Positions 34,761 to 46,794 of a DNA stretch of 64,000 bases are shown piece after piece. A program made the translations under genes and the position numbers. Each line of letters opens with the position of its first letter. The first letter of the stretch is position 1. Source of the stretch: Fremontodendron californicum (lineage: Eukaryota > Streptophyta > Magnoliopsida > Malvales > Malvaceae); contig JAULJL010000033.1 of assembly GCA_030761205.1 (NCBI GenBank), positions 4,719,501 to 4,783,500 of the forward strand, given 5' to 3'. The notes beneath the pieces are model-generated. The model was not told the origin of the DNA, made no database searches, and saw only the letters and a list, made by a program, of their open reading frames with translations.

Positions 34761-35439
34761 AGCATATTTGCATTTCAGCCCCAATTTCGGGTTTTATTTA
34801 TCACATTTCCTCCTTTCCATCCGAAAACTCAGTTTTACTCAAAACGGGCCAAATTTTTGGATTTTCTATTTCCACTGTCTTTGTCATATATTGAATTGGA
34901 TTTGACCAAAAATGCCCAATTTTTACATCTAAATTACTCTCCGATTTAGTTTTTCCCTTTTTCCTCAAAATTCAGAATTTTCTCATTTTTCCCGTTTCTC
35001 CTCCAATCGGCTCTTCCTTGGGATCCACTTCAAATTGGGACTTGGGATATTTTTATTTATTTATTATTCATCAATTGTGGGCTTCAATTTCACAGAATCG
35101 GACCATCTCTGTAGTTTTCCCCAAATTAGTGAATTTCTTATTTATTCATTAAATCTTTATTTTCCTTTTTCTCTTCAAACCACATCTTCCTTCAATTCCC
35201 CTTCAAAATTGGACCTTACAATATCCATATTTGTTGATCTTATTCCATTTGGAACCTCCAATTTCGTCCAATTTGATCGTTTATGCACTTTTTCCTAAAT
35301 TTGCAAAATTTCCTATTTTTTCTACACTGAATTTTGTAATTTGTCTTTCAACCTCTCTATCTTCAATTATATATCTCTGATCATCAAAATTCCTTCACCA
35401 TTGTTCAATTCAACTTTGAATCTTGATTTTGACTGACAG

Positions 35440-35505
35440 TTGACTTTTTTAGTAGTTCACTTTTTAGGGTTCACTTTTTTGGAGTTGACTTTTTCCATGT
35501 TGACT
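35440..35505 (-). promoter_or_regulatory. Phased W-box-like array in LTR D
   Basis: TTGACT on the + strand (W-box core) occurs at 35440, 35485 and 35500. TTCACT at about 35456 and 35470 fills the two missing 15-base positions, as if two of five boxes had changed one base. It lies about 130-200 bases from the LTR start, as in A and G. Confidence 0.55.
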
Positions 35506-35636
35506 TTTTTGTTTTTACATCCGAATCAAAGTCTTGGAGACCTATCTGTAGAATAAGGGAAGATTCTTCATATTTCGGGAAGTTGAAGGAAGAATTTGTC
35601 TTGTTTAGGTGGCCCAGACAAAATTAGGTGTCTACA

Positions 35637-35651
35637 ACTACCCCTCTTTGA
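35637..35651 (-). promoter_or_regulatory. Polypurine tract of element D
   Basis: TCAAAGAGGGGTAGT on the - strand abuts the LTR start TGTAGACACC. Confidence 0.88.
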
Positions 35652-38546
35652 GTATTGCTGAGAATCAAGAATCAGACAAAAGATAAAATAGACAATAATT
35701 TTGTCCGGTTAGTGAAATCACATGTGAATGATAGAAAGGAGAATTTTCTTCATTTTTATTCATTTTTTTTATTTGATTTTTTGTAAATTTTTTCATTTTT
35801 GTAAACTGTAAAATAAAAGGAATTGTCCTTAAATTGAGTTCCCTAACTAATCAAGGCTCGACCCATCTTAAGGAAACGAGTTCAATTTGCAAGATAAGAA
35901 AATACCTCGGCAGCGATCCCGGGGCCTTATCTTATCTTGGTGAAATTTTAAAACAACAAGATTTGTCCTTAAATTGAGTTCCCTGACTAATCAAGGCTCG
36001 ACTCATCTTAAGGAAACGAGTTCGATTTCTTTTAAAACAAAAAGGTTTATCCTTAAATTGAATTCCTTGACTAATCGAGGCTCAACCTGTCTTAAGGAAA
36101 CGAGTTCGATTTGTTTAAAATTTGGATGTGTTATCCGAGAAAAATCTTGTTGTGTTATCCACGAAAAATTTTGGATGTCTTGTCCGAGAAACATCTGGTT
36201 GTCTTATCCATAAAAAAATTTTGGATGTCTTGTCCAAGAAAAATCTGGTTGTCTTATCTAGGAAAAATTTTGGATGTCTTGTCCAAGAAAATCTGGTTGT
36301 CTTATCCAAGAAAAATTTGGATGTCTTGTCTGAGAAAAATTTGGTTGTCTTATCCAGGAAAATTTTGGATGTCTTTTCTGAGAAATTTGGATGTCTTGTC
36401 AAAGAAAAATCTGGTTGTCTTGTACAGGAATCTTTTGTGTGAAATTATAGGAATGGCATGGTATTTAGATATTTCACCGAACTCCCATGCAACCCGGCAG
36501 AACTTTAGAAAAATATCTTTTCACATGACATGTATATAATTTTGGATCAAACGAAAACCATATTTTCGAATAATTTGTCCCTAAATTGAATTCCCTGACT
36601 AATCAAGGCTCGACCCGTCTTAAGGAAGCGAGTTCAATTTTGCAAGAAAAGAAAATACCTCAGCATATATCCCAAGGTCTTATCTTATCTTGGTGTGAAA
36701 TTATATAATGGCATATGTTAGGATATCAAACTCACCAACAACCCGACAGAGCTTTAGAAGGATATCTTTTCACATGAGATGTATATAATTTTGGGGTTGA
36801 AATTATATTTTGGATGTCTTGTCCAGAAAAATTTGGATGTCTTGTCCAGAATAAGTTTGGATGTCTTGTTCGAAAAATGTTGGATGTCTTGTCCAAAATG
36901 CCCGTGTAAAGGGTTTTCCTTCCTTTTATGCCAACTACATTGGACTTAAAAAGGAAAACTTTCTATAGTTCCAGCAATGTTAGTCTAATGCAATGATGTT
37001 GATGACAGGTTTTGCAAGTGCTTGTAGATGCATGTTCTCTAGGGATGAATGCAATTACATGATTGTCATTAGTTTTAATCCATGATTTCATTGAGGTTCA
37101 AGAACTTCTGAACTCCACTATTTGCCCTACTTCATGGGCTTTTCATCATTATGAATTCATCGAGATTCACAAATTTTCCTACTCTGTGATGGTATCTTTA
37201 GCCTATCCATGATTTGCCTTTCTTGATGGGCTCTTCTCTACGATTTCACCGTGATCCACAAGTTTTCTGACTCAGTGATGGTGTTTCCAACCTATCCATG
37301 ATTTACCCTTCTTGATGGGCTCATCTCTACGGTTTCACCGTGATCCACAAGTTTTTTGACTTTGTGACGGTGTTTCCAGCCAATCCATGGTTCTCCTTTC
37401 TTGATGGGTCTTTCAATATCATGGATTGATGTGTTTAATCTATCCATTGTTTACCCCACTTGATGAGTTTTTCAGCATTATGGATCGCCGTGAGTTTTTC
37501 CAAATTTTAATGGTTTCCAAACCTTTTCTAAAATTTAAATCTACTCCATAGTAATGCAAAGAAATCCTTTTATTGAAAGATTTTTATGTTTACTAATCAT
37601 CATTCAATTTGGTAACATTCAAAATGCGTCACAACATATATGAAAGATTATATGAAATAGTCAAATGCCATAAAAGGGCCAACAAGAATTCATTGCAAAA
37701 AGGTTTAGATAAAAAAAGATTAATATCAAGGATTAAAAAGGAAAAGGTATAGATGCCCCAGATGCGGAATATCCTGGACCTTTCCTACTTCAGTTTAACA
37801 GAAATATCTTTTGAGCGAGCCACTTGCTTGGGTCACTTCTTGGATTCCGCCATTGCTTCAGACTGAGCTTTACACATTTTCTCTGATTTTTTGATACTTT
37901 CTCCCTCTTTACATGGAGCATTGATTCAAATATTTGTTCAGTACTTAGGCTGCACTTTGCGGGGTTTCAACCCAAGTGTTCCCCGTTCAGTTTTAAGTCG
38001 CCTTTTTCGAGTTTTTTGCTTAAATCTGTCCTTTTACATTTTTTTCTATTTTCTTTTTTCGTGTTCCACCATGCATCTAAGAATTCTAAATTCTTCCATG
38101 GAAAAAAACGACAATTCAAAAGATGGGATGAAATACAAGAAAAACCCCTTAAGTTAAATACCCAGGCTTGATCAAATGGACTTTAAAAGTACGTAATGTA
38201 GGCCAAGGTTCGAGTTTAAAAAGAATGGGCAAACAGGCCCAAAATGTGTTTAAGGGTGATTAGATCAAGGATCATTTCATGAGGAGGATTCATTTTTGGA
38301 CTTTTCTCTCCTTTTTTGGAATTTTGTTTCTTTTCATTCTTGGCTTTCATTTGCCATTCTTTTACACATATTTTGTGTGTGTTTTTTCTTTCGTCTCTTT
38401 TTTCTTTTTGATGATGGCTCAAGCACGAATATTCTTATTGAAAAGCAATCCTCAAGGGAAATAGATAAATAGAATTTTCATTTTTGCACTTGGAATCTTT
38501 TGAATTCTCATATGCACAGTATCACACTTTTTCTTCTTCTTTTTTT
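35652..38546 (-). other. 3' untranslated region of element D
   Basis: The 2.9 kb after the pol stop at 38547 has no domain-bearing frame. It contains a hairpin-type tandem array (36115-36435, with loose copies at 36806-36900). A block of about 58 bases carrying CTAATCAAGGCTCGAC and CTTAAGGAAACGAG is repeated near 35825, 35970, 36055 and 36590. Between 37080 and 37500 are four or five loose copies of a CCATGATTTGCC...GATGGGCT stretch. 38110-38290 matches 61125-61290 of element G, so the two families share this part. Confidence 0.75.
36115..36435 (-). repeat. Tandem array of about 50 bp (two 25-bp halves) in the 3' UTR of D
   Basis: TTGGATGTCTTGTCC... alternates with CTGGTTGTCTTATCC... every 25 bases or so, with full units starting near 36121, 36171, 36221, 36270 and 36317. 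Most halves are small inverted repeats (TTGGA/TCCAA or CTGG/CCAG around a loop of 7-9 bases). The array produces long open frames on both strands, which I do not regard as genes. Confidence 0.8.
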
Positions 38547-41500
38547 TCAAGCATAATATTTCTTCAATTCATCGACGTTTACGGGATTTCTCAAGTCATC
38601 ATCGTCCATTCGAGTTAAGATCAATGCTCCTCCAGAAAAAAGCTATTTTCACCACATAGGGTCATTCCTAATTCAGAGCCCATTTTTCGCGAGTATTTTT
38701 CATAATAGGGAGAACCTTTCTCAGTACCAACTCTCCCTCTCGAAATTGCCTGGGGCGAACCTTTTTGTTATGGGCTCAAATCATCCTTTTCTGATACGTC
38801 TGCCCATGGCAAATTGCCTTCAACCTTTTCTCCTCGATGAGATTTAACTATTCATAACGAGCTCTAACCTATTCCGCATTTTCTAAGCCAACTTCCATCA
38901 AAACACGAAGTTAAGGGATTTCAACCTCAATAGGCAGCACTGCCTCTATCCTGTATACCAGCAAAAAAAGCGTGGCACTTGTAGATGTCTGAATGGGCTC
39001 GATCATATCCATTCCCCAAATCGAAAATGGCCATGGAGTCATCATGACATGCATTGGTGATGGAGGCACATGAATCTTGTCTGCATATATCTGGCATTTA
39101 TGGCACTTACGAGAATAGTTGATGCAATCCCTTTCCATTGTTAGCCAATAGTATCCTGCCCTCATAATCTGTTTAGCCAGCATGTGGCTGTTGGCATGAG
39201 TGCCACAGATCCCTTCGTGAACCTCTTCAAGGATTCTCTGAGCTTTAGCATAAACGACACATCTCAACAGAACTTGGTCCTTCCCTCTCTTGTAAAGGAT
39301 TTCACCATCTAAGACAAAACCCATCGCCATTCTCCTCGGGGTTCTCTTATCATTTCCCATTGCTTTTTCAGGGTACTGTTAACTCTTGATGTATTGCAAG
39401 ATATCGTAATACCAAGGGTGCCCATCCGTTTCTTCTTCAATACTCAAGCAGTGGGTAGGAGACTCATATATGCTCATCTTGATTGGCACAACTTCGGTCC
39501 CTTCATTCACATTAAACATTGTTGATAAAGTGGCTAAAGCATCTACCATTCGATTTTCTTCTCAGAGCAAGTAATTGAAACCCACTTTTTTGAACTCCTC
39601 AATCAGGCTCAGTATAAGCTCTCGATATCGGATTAGCGTTGTATCCCGGGTTTCCCATTCTCCACGCAGTTGGTATAGCACCAGGGTTGAATCTCCAAAA
39701 ACCTCTACTGTCTTGATCTTTTTTTCTATAGCGGCACGAAGGCCCATAGTACATGCCTCATACTTAACGGTATTGTTTGTACAATCAAAATCCAATCTAG
39801 CGATGAAGGGATAATAATCTTCCTTAGGGAATATGAGCACTACACCAATTCCATGCCCCATGGCATTGGATGCGCCATCAAAATACATTTTCCAGGTTTT
39901 CTTCTCAGAGGAAGTCCCATTTTCTTGCAAGACAAACATTAAGTCTTCGTCAGGAAAATCAAAATTTAAAGGCTCGTAATCCTCCACCATTCGACTTGCT
40001 TGGAATTCGACTACTACACTACCCTTTATAGCCTTCTAGCTCACATACACAATATCATATTCAAAAAGCAGCACTTGCCATCTTGTCGTTCCTCCTGACA
40101 ACGAAGGCCCCTCGAATACGTATTTAAGGGGATCTAACTTTGCAATCAACCACGTCGTGTAATACAACATGTACTGTTTGAGCCTTCGGGTTGTCTAGGT
40201 TAGGCACAACAAAGCCTTTCTACCAATGAATACTTCAACTCGTACTCAACGAACTTCTTACTGAGATAGTAGATGGCTTGTTCTTTTGTTCCGGTTTCAT
40301 CATGATGCCCCAACACACATCTCATGGATTTTTCGAATACTAACAAATACAATATAAATGGCTTCCCTGGGGCTGCTGGCATTAATATTGGTGGGTTTGA
40401 CAGATAATGCTTGACCTTATCAAAGGCTATCTGACATCCTTTATCCCATTCCCCCGGATCACATTTTCGGAGTAGCTTGAATATCGGGTCGCACATATCG
40501 ATCAGTTGAGCGATAAACCGAGTGATATAATTCAGTCTACCCAAAAAGCTTCTTATTTCTTTCTGAGTACGAGATGGAGACAAGTTCTGAATAGCTTTCA
40601 CTTTATCCGGATAAATTTCAATCCCTTTCTTGCTAAAAACGAAACCCAATAGCTTTCCTGAAGTGACTCCGAAAGTACACTTTTTTGGGTTGAGTTTAAG
40701 TTGGAATTTTCTCAACCTTTCAAAAAGCTTTTTAAGATTCTCAATATGTTCGTCCTCTCCTTATGACTTTGCGATCATATCATCGATATAAACTTCGATT
40801 CCTTTATGCATCATTTCATGGAATAAAGTCACCATGGCTCTTTGATATGATGCCCCAGCGTTCTTCAATCCGAAAGGCATCACCTTATAGTAGAAGATTC
40901 CCCATATTGTCATGAATGTGGTTTTCTCTATATCCTCCAGTGCTATCTTAATATGATTGTACCCTGAGAACCCGTACATGAAGGAAAACATGGAATTCTT
41001 CGTTGTATTATCTACTAAAGTATCAATGTGAGGCAACAGGAAATTATCTTCAGGCTTGCCCTATTCAGATCCCGATAATCGACACACATTTGTACTTTGC
41101 CATCTTTCTTCGAAACTGGGACAATGTTTGCTACCCACTCTGGGTATTTTACCAATTCCAAGAATCCGGCATCGAATTTCTTTTTCACTTCTTCCTTTAT
41201 TTTCAACAGCATTTCGGGTCTCATTCTTCTCATTTTCAGCTGAATCGGCCTACAATCTGACTTTAATGGGAGTTTGTGAACCACGATATCAGGGTCCAAC
41301 CCAGGCATGTCTTTGTATGACCATGCAAACACATTCGCGTATTCCCAGAGTAAAATTATCAATTCTAGCTTTATCGATGGTGAAATGGCATTCCCAATCT
41401 TGACCTCTTTTATTTCTTCCCCATTCCCCAAATTTATCACTTCCAACTACTCTTTATGAGGCAATACTTGTTTCTCCTCTTGTTCTATTATTCTCAACAG

Positions 41501-41668
41501 ATCTGGAGGCAAATCACAATCCTCAACATCTTCGTTCGTATCGAAATCACCCGCATAAATAGGTATTTCAAAATCAATTTCATAATTATTGACAGGACAG
41601 TCCTCATATTCCGTATCAGGGCACCTGTAGATAGGTGGGGAAGAAACAATATAGGAAGGTATAGGCAA
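38547..41668 (-). pseudogene. Tat/Ogre-type pol of element D: RT, RNase H, second RNase H, damaged integrase
   Basis: An acidic linker (41447-41668) leads to RT: VFAWSYKDMPGLD, WVANIVPVSKKDGKVQMC and VDYRDLNRAS, a frameshift near 41030, then MPFGLKNAGASYQRAM and the catalytic EVYIDDMIAKS (near 40775). A stop follows, then KCTFGVTSGKLLGF and the first RNase H (LGHHDETGTKEQAIYYLSKK). The second, archaeal-type RNase H (39562-39990) keeps all four acidic positions: MYFDGASN, KYEAC, FGDSTLV and, past a stop, MVDALATL. Integrase has the zinc H/H/C/C set (EEVHEGICGTH, CHKCQ) and the first core Asp (IWGMDMIEP). Within about 10 residues it jumps to FLLVYRIEAVLPIEVEIP, so the second Asp and the Glu are deleted. 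A decayed C-terminus (AFSGGALILTRMD) ends at 38547. Confidence 0.9.
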
Positions 41669-42236
41669 TCATAATGAAAGAATGCGGACACACCAATATG
41701 AAGAAAATGCATCATGATTGTTATTTATTGAATGATAAAATCTTAAACATAAGCCCATACAAAAGGAATCTTAATGCCCTAGGGTAGAGGCAATTAAGAT
41801 TGATTCAGAGCATTACTCTGGAGTATACCTAAAAACTATAGTAAGTTCAGTCACACTCGAATTCGTGAACTCATAACCCGGGGGACATGGGCGCACCATC
41901 CAATTTGTGCTTTCATTCCCCAGCTCATCTATTTCGGCCATGCCGATCATCATTTCTTGCAGCTTGTTCCAACATGACCATCAAATCATCAAAATTCTTT
42001 TCACCAAACTCTAAACCTGCTGAGTGGAAAATGTGAAGGTTTGGAGGGAAAGTCATGGGCTTCCATTCCATAACCACACCTGAAAGTCAGGTCATCCTCT
42101 TTTTTCTGTTCTTCTCAACTTGTCTTTTTTTCTCACAGGCTTTAGGGAGGTACCCAAGACCGAATTGGTCTTTATTCCCGGCCACTTCTTTCGCTCTAGC
42201 CATTCCTTAGAGGTATTTTCCTAATCCTTTTCCTGC
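41669..42236 (-). other. Protease-RT linker region of element D
   Basis: Fragments such as MAEIDELGNESTNWMVRPCPPG (spanning about 41890-41950) show that this was coding linker. Stops are frequent and no domain is recognised. Confidence 0.5.
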
Positions 42237-43140
42237 TCAACAACTTTTTCCTACTGTCGTCTTTACCCCTAACCTGGTACTCTTGGACAACCTTGGCTCT
42301 GAAATTTTACATCCCTTGGTGATGAATACAGTGTTGACAAACTCCAACGACCTGAATGAGCACTCTACGGCATCCTCATTCACTTCTATATAAGTGGAAT
42401 CGGTGGATGCAGAAGCTATATTATCTTCTTCTCCTGACACACTGACTAGGCATCTTTCCATCACAAATTTTAGCTTTTAATGGAGAGATGACAGAATAGC
42501 CAAAGGGGGAATAAGTCCATGGCCTTCCTAGCAAACAATTGTAAGATGGGGTGATGTCCATCACTTGGAATTTGACCTCATAGGTACAGGGACCTATCTG
42601 AAGCGGGATTTCAATGCTTCCCATCACCTCCCGACGAGTTCCATCGAAGGCTCTGACAACGGTGTGGCCCAGTAGCATGTAGGATATATCAATCGGCAGT
42701 TTCAACAAGGTTGCAAATGGCATCACATTCAAAGAGGATCTATTGTCGAGGAGTACTCACGGCAGAATGTGCCCCTTATAGGTAATGGTTATATGAAGAG
42801 CCTTGGTAGATCGTATACCATTTGGCAGTATCTCATCATAATTGAAAGAGATATAGTCATCTACGATGATGTTCCACACCAATCGGTCTAACTTCTCTAC
42901 TGATATATTGTTAGCTACATAAGCCTAGTTTAAAATTCTCAGCAGAGCGTTTAGATGTAGCTATGAGTCTAACAGTAGTGAAAGAACTAAAATCCTCATT
43001 GGTTGGTGGTGCAATAGTTCTACTACACTGTATTCACTGTGCTTGATGAACTTTAATAATTCGCAGGCTTCCTTCTTATTCACCAGCTCTTTCACTTTAT
43101 TAATTGAGGACTAATCCTTCTCACTTCCCTAGGCTGTTCT
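42237..43140 (-). pseudogene. Tat/Ogre-type retropepsin region of element D
   Basis: Upstream similarity is seen in ELLKFIKHSEYSVVELLHHQ and KLDRLVWNIIVDDYISFN. The active-site loop reads LLDNRSSLNVMPF at about 42725-42760. The family form is D-N/T-G-S/A, so the glycine has become arginine. The codon three before this loop, probably arginine, is now a TGA stop. The C-terminal half is well kept (DGTRREVMGSIEIPLQIGP, PSYNCLLGRPW; 42421-42732), then shifts frame into AVECSFRSLEFVN (42237-42464). An inactive protease is likely even apart from the stops. Confidence 0.8.
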
Positions 43141-43242
43141 ACCTCTATATGGTCTAGTTCCACTATCTTTTTCCCTTTATCAGGTCCTTATGTTTTCTCA
43201 TTTGGCTTTGTTCAACTGTTCCCGGGGTATAGCATCTACACT

Positions 43243-45406
43243 TCAGGTCAGATGACCCACTCCAGTTACATCGACAGCAACTGTCTGATGATTCAAGAAT
43301 CCTGGTATTGCCATACTGCATTCATAGCTCCATGGGATCGCCTTGTCCTCTTTATAAGGGAAAGGGGACGGCAATTCTATGATCAATTTTAGAGAGGTTC
43401 CCTCGATCATTGGAATAGCCTTTACCTCTGGCTCGTCATAATATATGTCTAAAGGTCTATCCACTCCATAGCTGGCTTCATTCATACTAACCTCAAGATC
43501 TTCTATCTTTTCAGAAGATTGGGCCTCACCCATATTCATCATCATTTGAGTCCTTGCTAAAAACTCTTCACAGTCCTGAATGGCATGCCCCTTCCATTCA
43601 TGATATTGGCAAAAACCCTCCGACTGGTTGGCTATCTTTCTCACATCCGATTTTGGTTGAACCAACCCTGCCTTGACCATCTCTACCCAGATTCTGTTCA
43701 TTGGCATCTTTACCTTTCTAACATCTCCTTTTACCTTTTCAACCTCTCCTGAAATTATTATGTTAACATTAGCCTTTGTGTGATTAGGCAACGGGTTACC
43801 CGTAACATTAGTGTTCGAATTTTATAATTCTCGCATCAACAAGGCTCTGGACCTTGCGCTTGAAAGCAATGCAGTTTTCGGTTGAGTGCCCATGAATCCA
43901 CGCGTGGTATGCGCAATGAGCGTTGGAACCGTACCACTTGGGATATGGAGGTTTTAAAGGTTGGAGATAGATAGGAGAGACGAGTTGCCCCTGTAGAAGC
44001 TTTGGGTACAACTCGTTGTAAATGGTAGGGATAGGGTCATATTGAGGCTTTTGGTTATTCCTCGCAAGCCTTTGATCATTTCAAGTGATATTCTGAGTGT
44101 TTAGTGTAGTGTTTGGTGGAATGGCTATCTGAGGAGATATGCCAGTTGGGTACACTCGTTGAGGTATGGCTGTGTAAAGAAAAGGGTTTTGAGTGAGGTT
44201 GTTTATAGTTGGGTAGTATGGATTATAGGTTGGCTAAGGTGTATAGGGTGTTGGAGGTGCAAAAGGGCGGTTATTGAAACTGACTGCATGAGCCTCCCTT
44301 TCCTTCTTCTTGGCAGGAGTTGTTTTCTTATGGGTGACTTGTTCCCTACTTTCTATCTTTCCGTTCTTGATAGCGGTTTCAATCATCTCTCCGGATATGA
44401 CGATATCTGCAAAATTCTTGGTGGCATTACCTACCAACTTTTCATAGTATGTTGCCTTCAAAGTATTGTTAAAAAGAACCGTAGTTTCTTTATCAGTCAA
44501 AGGTGGCTGCACCTGGGTGGCCATATCTCTCCATTTCTACTCATACTATTTGAAGCTTTCAGTAGCTTTATTCACCATATTTTGCAAGGATAGTCTTTCT
44601 GGTACCATGTCAGACACGTGTTTCAAATGTTCCAAAAAGGCCCTAGCCAAGTCCGTCCAATAGAGGATCTTGCTTCGAGTGAGCTGATTGTACTATCGAG
44701 TTGCAAATCCAGTGAGGCTGTCTTGAAAATAGTGGATAAGCAATTTCTCATCACTATCATGTCCAGTCATCTTCCGACAGTACATTATCAAGTGCGCGGA
44801 AGGATTAGTGGTCCCGTTGTATTTCTCAAAATCTGGTGCTTTGAACTCGGGTGGGATCACTAAACCTGAAACTAAACTCATCTCTTTAGCATCGAGGCTG
44901 CCAAACAATTTAGCCCCTTCCACAACCCGTAGCCTTTCCTCTAATAGCTAATACTTCTTTTGTGACTCAGCCATTTCAACCTTTTTCAGCTCTGCCATTT
45001 TCATTTTTTCTTGTTCGGCGAGATCATCCAAATCTAGAACCTTGATAGGATTTTCCAGGATTGCCCCAAGATTTACCCCAATTGGCATCTGTTTCTGTGC
45101 CCCTGTGTTGGGTTGGACATACATGAAAGGCATTGCAGCTGTCGGTGGTAGAGTTTTTGTATTCTATGAGGATTCGCCGTTTGTTAGTACGGCTTCTTGC
45201 TGACCCTCTTTGTCCCCTTGACTTTCTAATCCTATTCCTATGGCTGAATTTTCCATATGTCCCTTTCCTTTCAATGCGACAGACAACAGCTCCATCAACT
45301 TATTCATCTGATCTCTCGATTCGGCTTGAGATTTGGCCAACTATTCCATTAAGTCATCCTGTGCCTTTTCCATTCTCTCTATCCGGGTAGCCTATTCATT
45401 TTCCAT
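43243..45406 (-). pseudogene. Tat/Ogre-type gag of element D
   Basis: The likely start at 45406 reads MENE then a stop, then a coil with ESRDQMNKLMELLS. The capsid-like core runs over 44693-44923 (GLVIPPEFKAPDFEKYNGTT, LIHYFQDSLTGFATR) and 44234-44524 (KETTVLFNNTLKATYYEKLV, NATKNFADIV). Pro/Tyr-rich linker follows, then two zinc-finger-like motifs, CAYHAWIHGHSTENC (near 43905) and CQYHEWKGHAIQDC (near 43595), the last in the 182-residue open segment 43243-43791. The matching gag of element G (58359-59809) aligns through the core. At least seven stops or frameshifts interrupt it. Confidence 0.85.
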
Positions 45407-45723
45407 GATCCTGACTTGCGATCAAGTATTATATCGATGTGGGGTACTTTTCTCTTGGTGTTTTGGTGGACGCCCAATTTTATACCTTAGTGTAAATACC
45501 ACGGATTAGAATTTCATGACACATTATTCCTTTTTATTTATTGAATGTATAGAAGAATGAATGAATAAATTATTTAATGAATCAATTGAACAAATGAAAG
45601 AAAAAATGGATGTTTCTATGATTATATGGTATGAAATGATGAAACTAACGGTATTTGCCTAAATATCAACTTCCAACACAAAAAATTTTCATTAATTCAT
45701 AGAAACTTTTTACAAATCATCTC
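45407..45723 (-). other. Spacer between ORF1 and gag in element D
   Basis: It is A/T-rich with no coding signal. Just before gag it contains GGGCGTCCACCAAAACACC (- strand), which may be part of the gag leader. Confidence 0.5.
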
Positions 45724-46794
45724 TCAATCTCGAGTTACATAGAAATATCTGATCTGCTCGTACTGGTCTTGAGCTTCCTCTAGGAAATTCAGCAGATGTT
45801 GTCTATGTTCCCCTGTCGGGTTGACATCCCATCTCAAAGTTTTCACTATCTCCACCATCTCGCTTGCCTTAACCACAGCCTTGCGGATCTCCCCAAAGTT
45901 TCTATCTTTCACCTCATACTGGCATCCATGGCTAAATTATTTGTTTGGCTCCACTCAGTTTCTCTCTCTCTGTATTCTCGAATGATGGCGACAATGTCGA
46001 CTTTCTGGACTTGCAACTGCTGTTCTAGGATTTGAATGGTCGCATAGAGCGTCTCATTCTCCTTGTGCATCATGGATGTCCTTTCCCTCTCATTTCCCAA
46101 TCGGGCCTTCAATAGCTCATTCTCTTGTAAGCACTTCTCTAAATTGGCCGACATCAATGAGCGTGCATCACACCACTTTTGCTGGTCATGAGAAAATCTG
46201 GACTTATTTTTTTTTGCTTTCCTTAGCCTTACCCTTCCAAAAGTCCAGTTCCTTCTGAAGCTTCTCTATCTCTTTCTCATTTGCACCAAGAGATCATCTG
46301 TTCCAGTAAACTTTCCCTTGGCCTTTAACTTCTTATTCTCTTGATGCAAATCTTTGAGATCAGAGTGTGCCGTATCACGCTCGCTAACCGCTTTCCGTGT
46401 CTTGGTCTTTTGGATCTCAAGCTCGGTCTTCAAATCCTTGACTTCCTCTTGAAGCTTATCATATTCGCACTACCCCAGCATATCAGGTGTGGAGAGCCAA
46501 GAGGGTCCGTGACATTATGCTTCCTGCCGAGGATACCTTTATTCATCCGGTAACACTTAGGCCATATTTTTCGATGAACTCATCTTTCCTCGCAACTCCC
46601 CGCTGTCTCCAAATCTCCTTTAACTCTGCTAAGTTATTCTGAACAAAATCCAAATGAACTAACTCGGGGAGTGCAGACACAAAACCAGCGGCCAAATAGT
46701 CTCCTTTATCACCCTGATTTTCCTCGGACTCAATTCTGACCTCCTAATATGTCTTGCTAACAACCGATACCGGTAGAAGGTCTTGACGTTCCAT
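45724..46794 (-). pseudogene. ORF1 remnant upstream of gag in element D (DUF7745-like)
   Basis: From the start at 46794 the frame reads MERQDLLPVSVVSKTY, a stop, then ENQGDKGDYLAAGFVSALPE and VQNNLAELKEIWRQRG, ending at a stop near 46550. After a gap comes a coiled-coil stretch in shifted frames, then LEKCLQENELLKARLGNE and TLYATIQILEQQLQVQKVDI (45909-46157). It ends with GEIRKAVVKASEMVEIVKTL and QHLLNFLEEAQDQYEQIRYF (to 45724). From memory, this start-coil-end layout is like the plant proteins labelled DUF7745. Those are longer, so roughly the middle 300 or more residues appear deleted. An extra ORF before gag is known for Ogre elements; its function is unknown. Confidence 0.6.

Larger units (their letters stand above)
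33229..35636 (-). repeat. 3' LTR of element D, outer-coordinate half (U3 side)
   Basis: It resumes after element E and runs to the LTR start TGTAGACACC (35636, - strand). 33229-33345 matches 51053-51170 of the 5' LTR; the rest has no partner in the window because G cut the 5' LTR there. On the - strand it opens with the W-box array and then the 145-160-base repeats, in the same order as in LTRs A and G. No gene. Confidence 0.9.

Noticed and set aside
36003..36539. Long open frames on both strands with FLDKT or VLSKK repeats
   Set aside because: They are by-products of the 50-base tandem array; both strands are open because the unit lacks stops.
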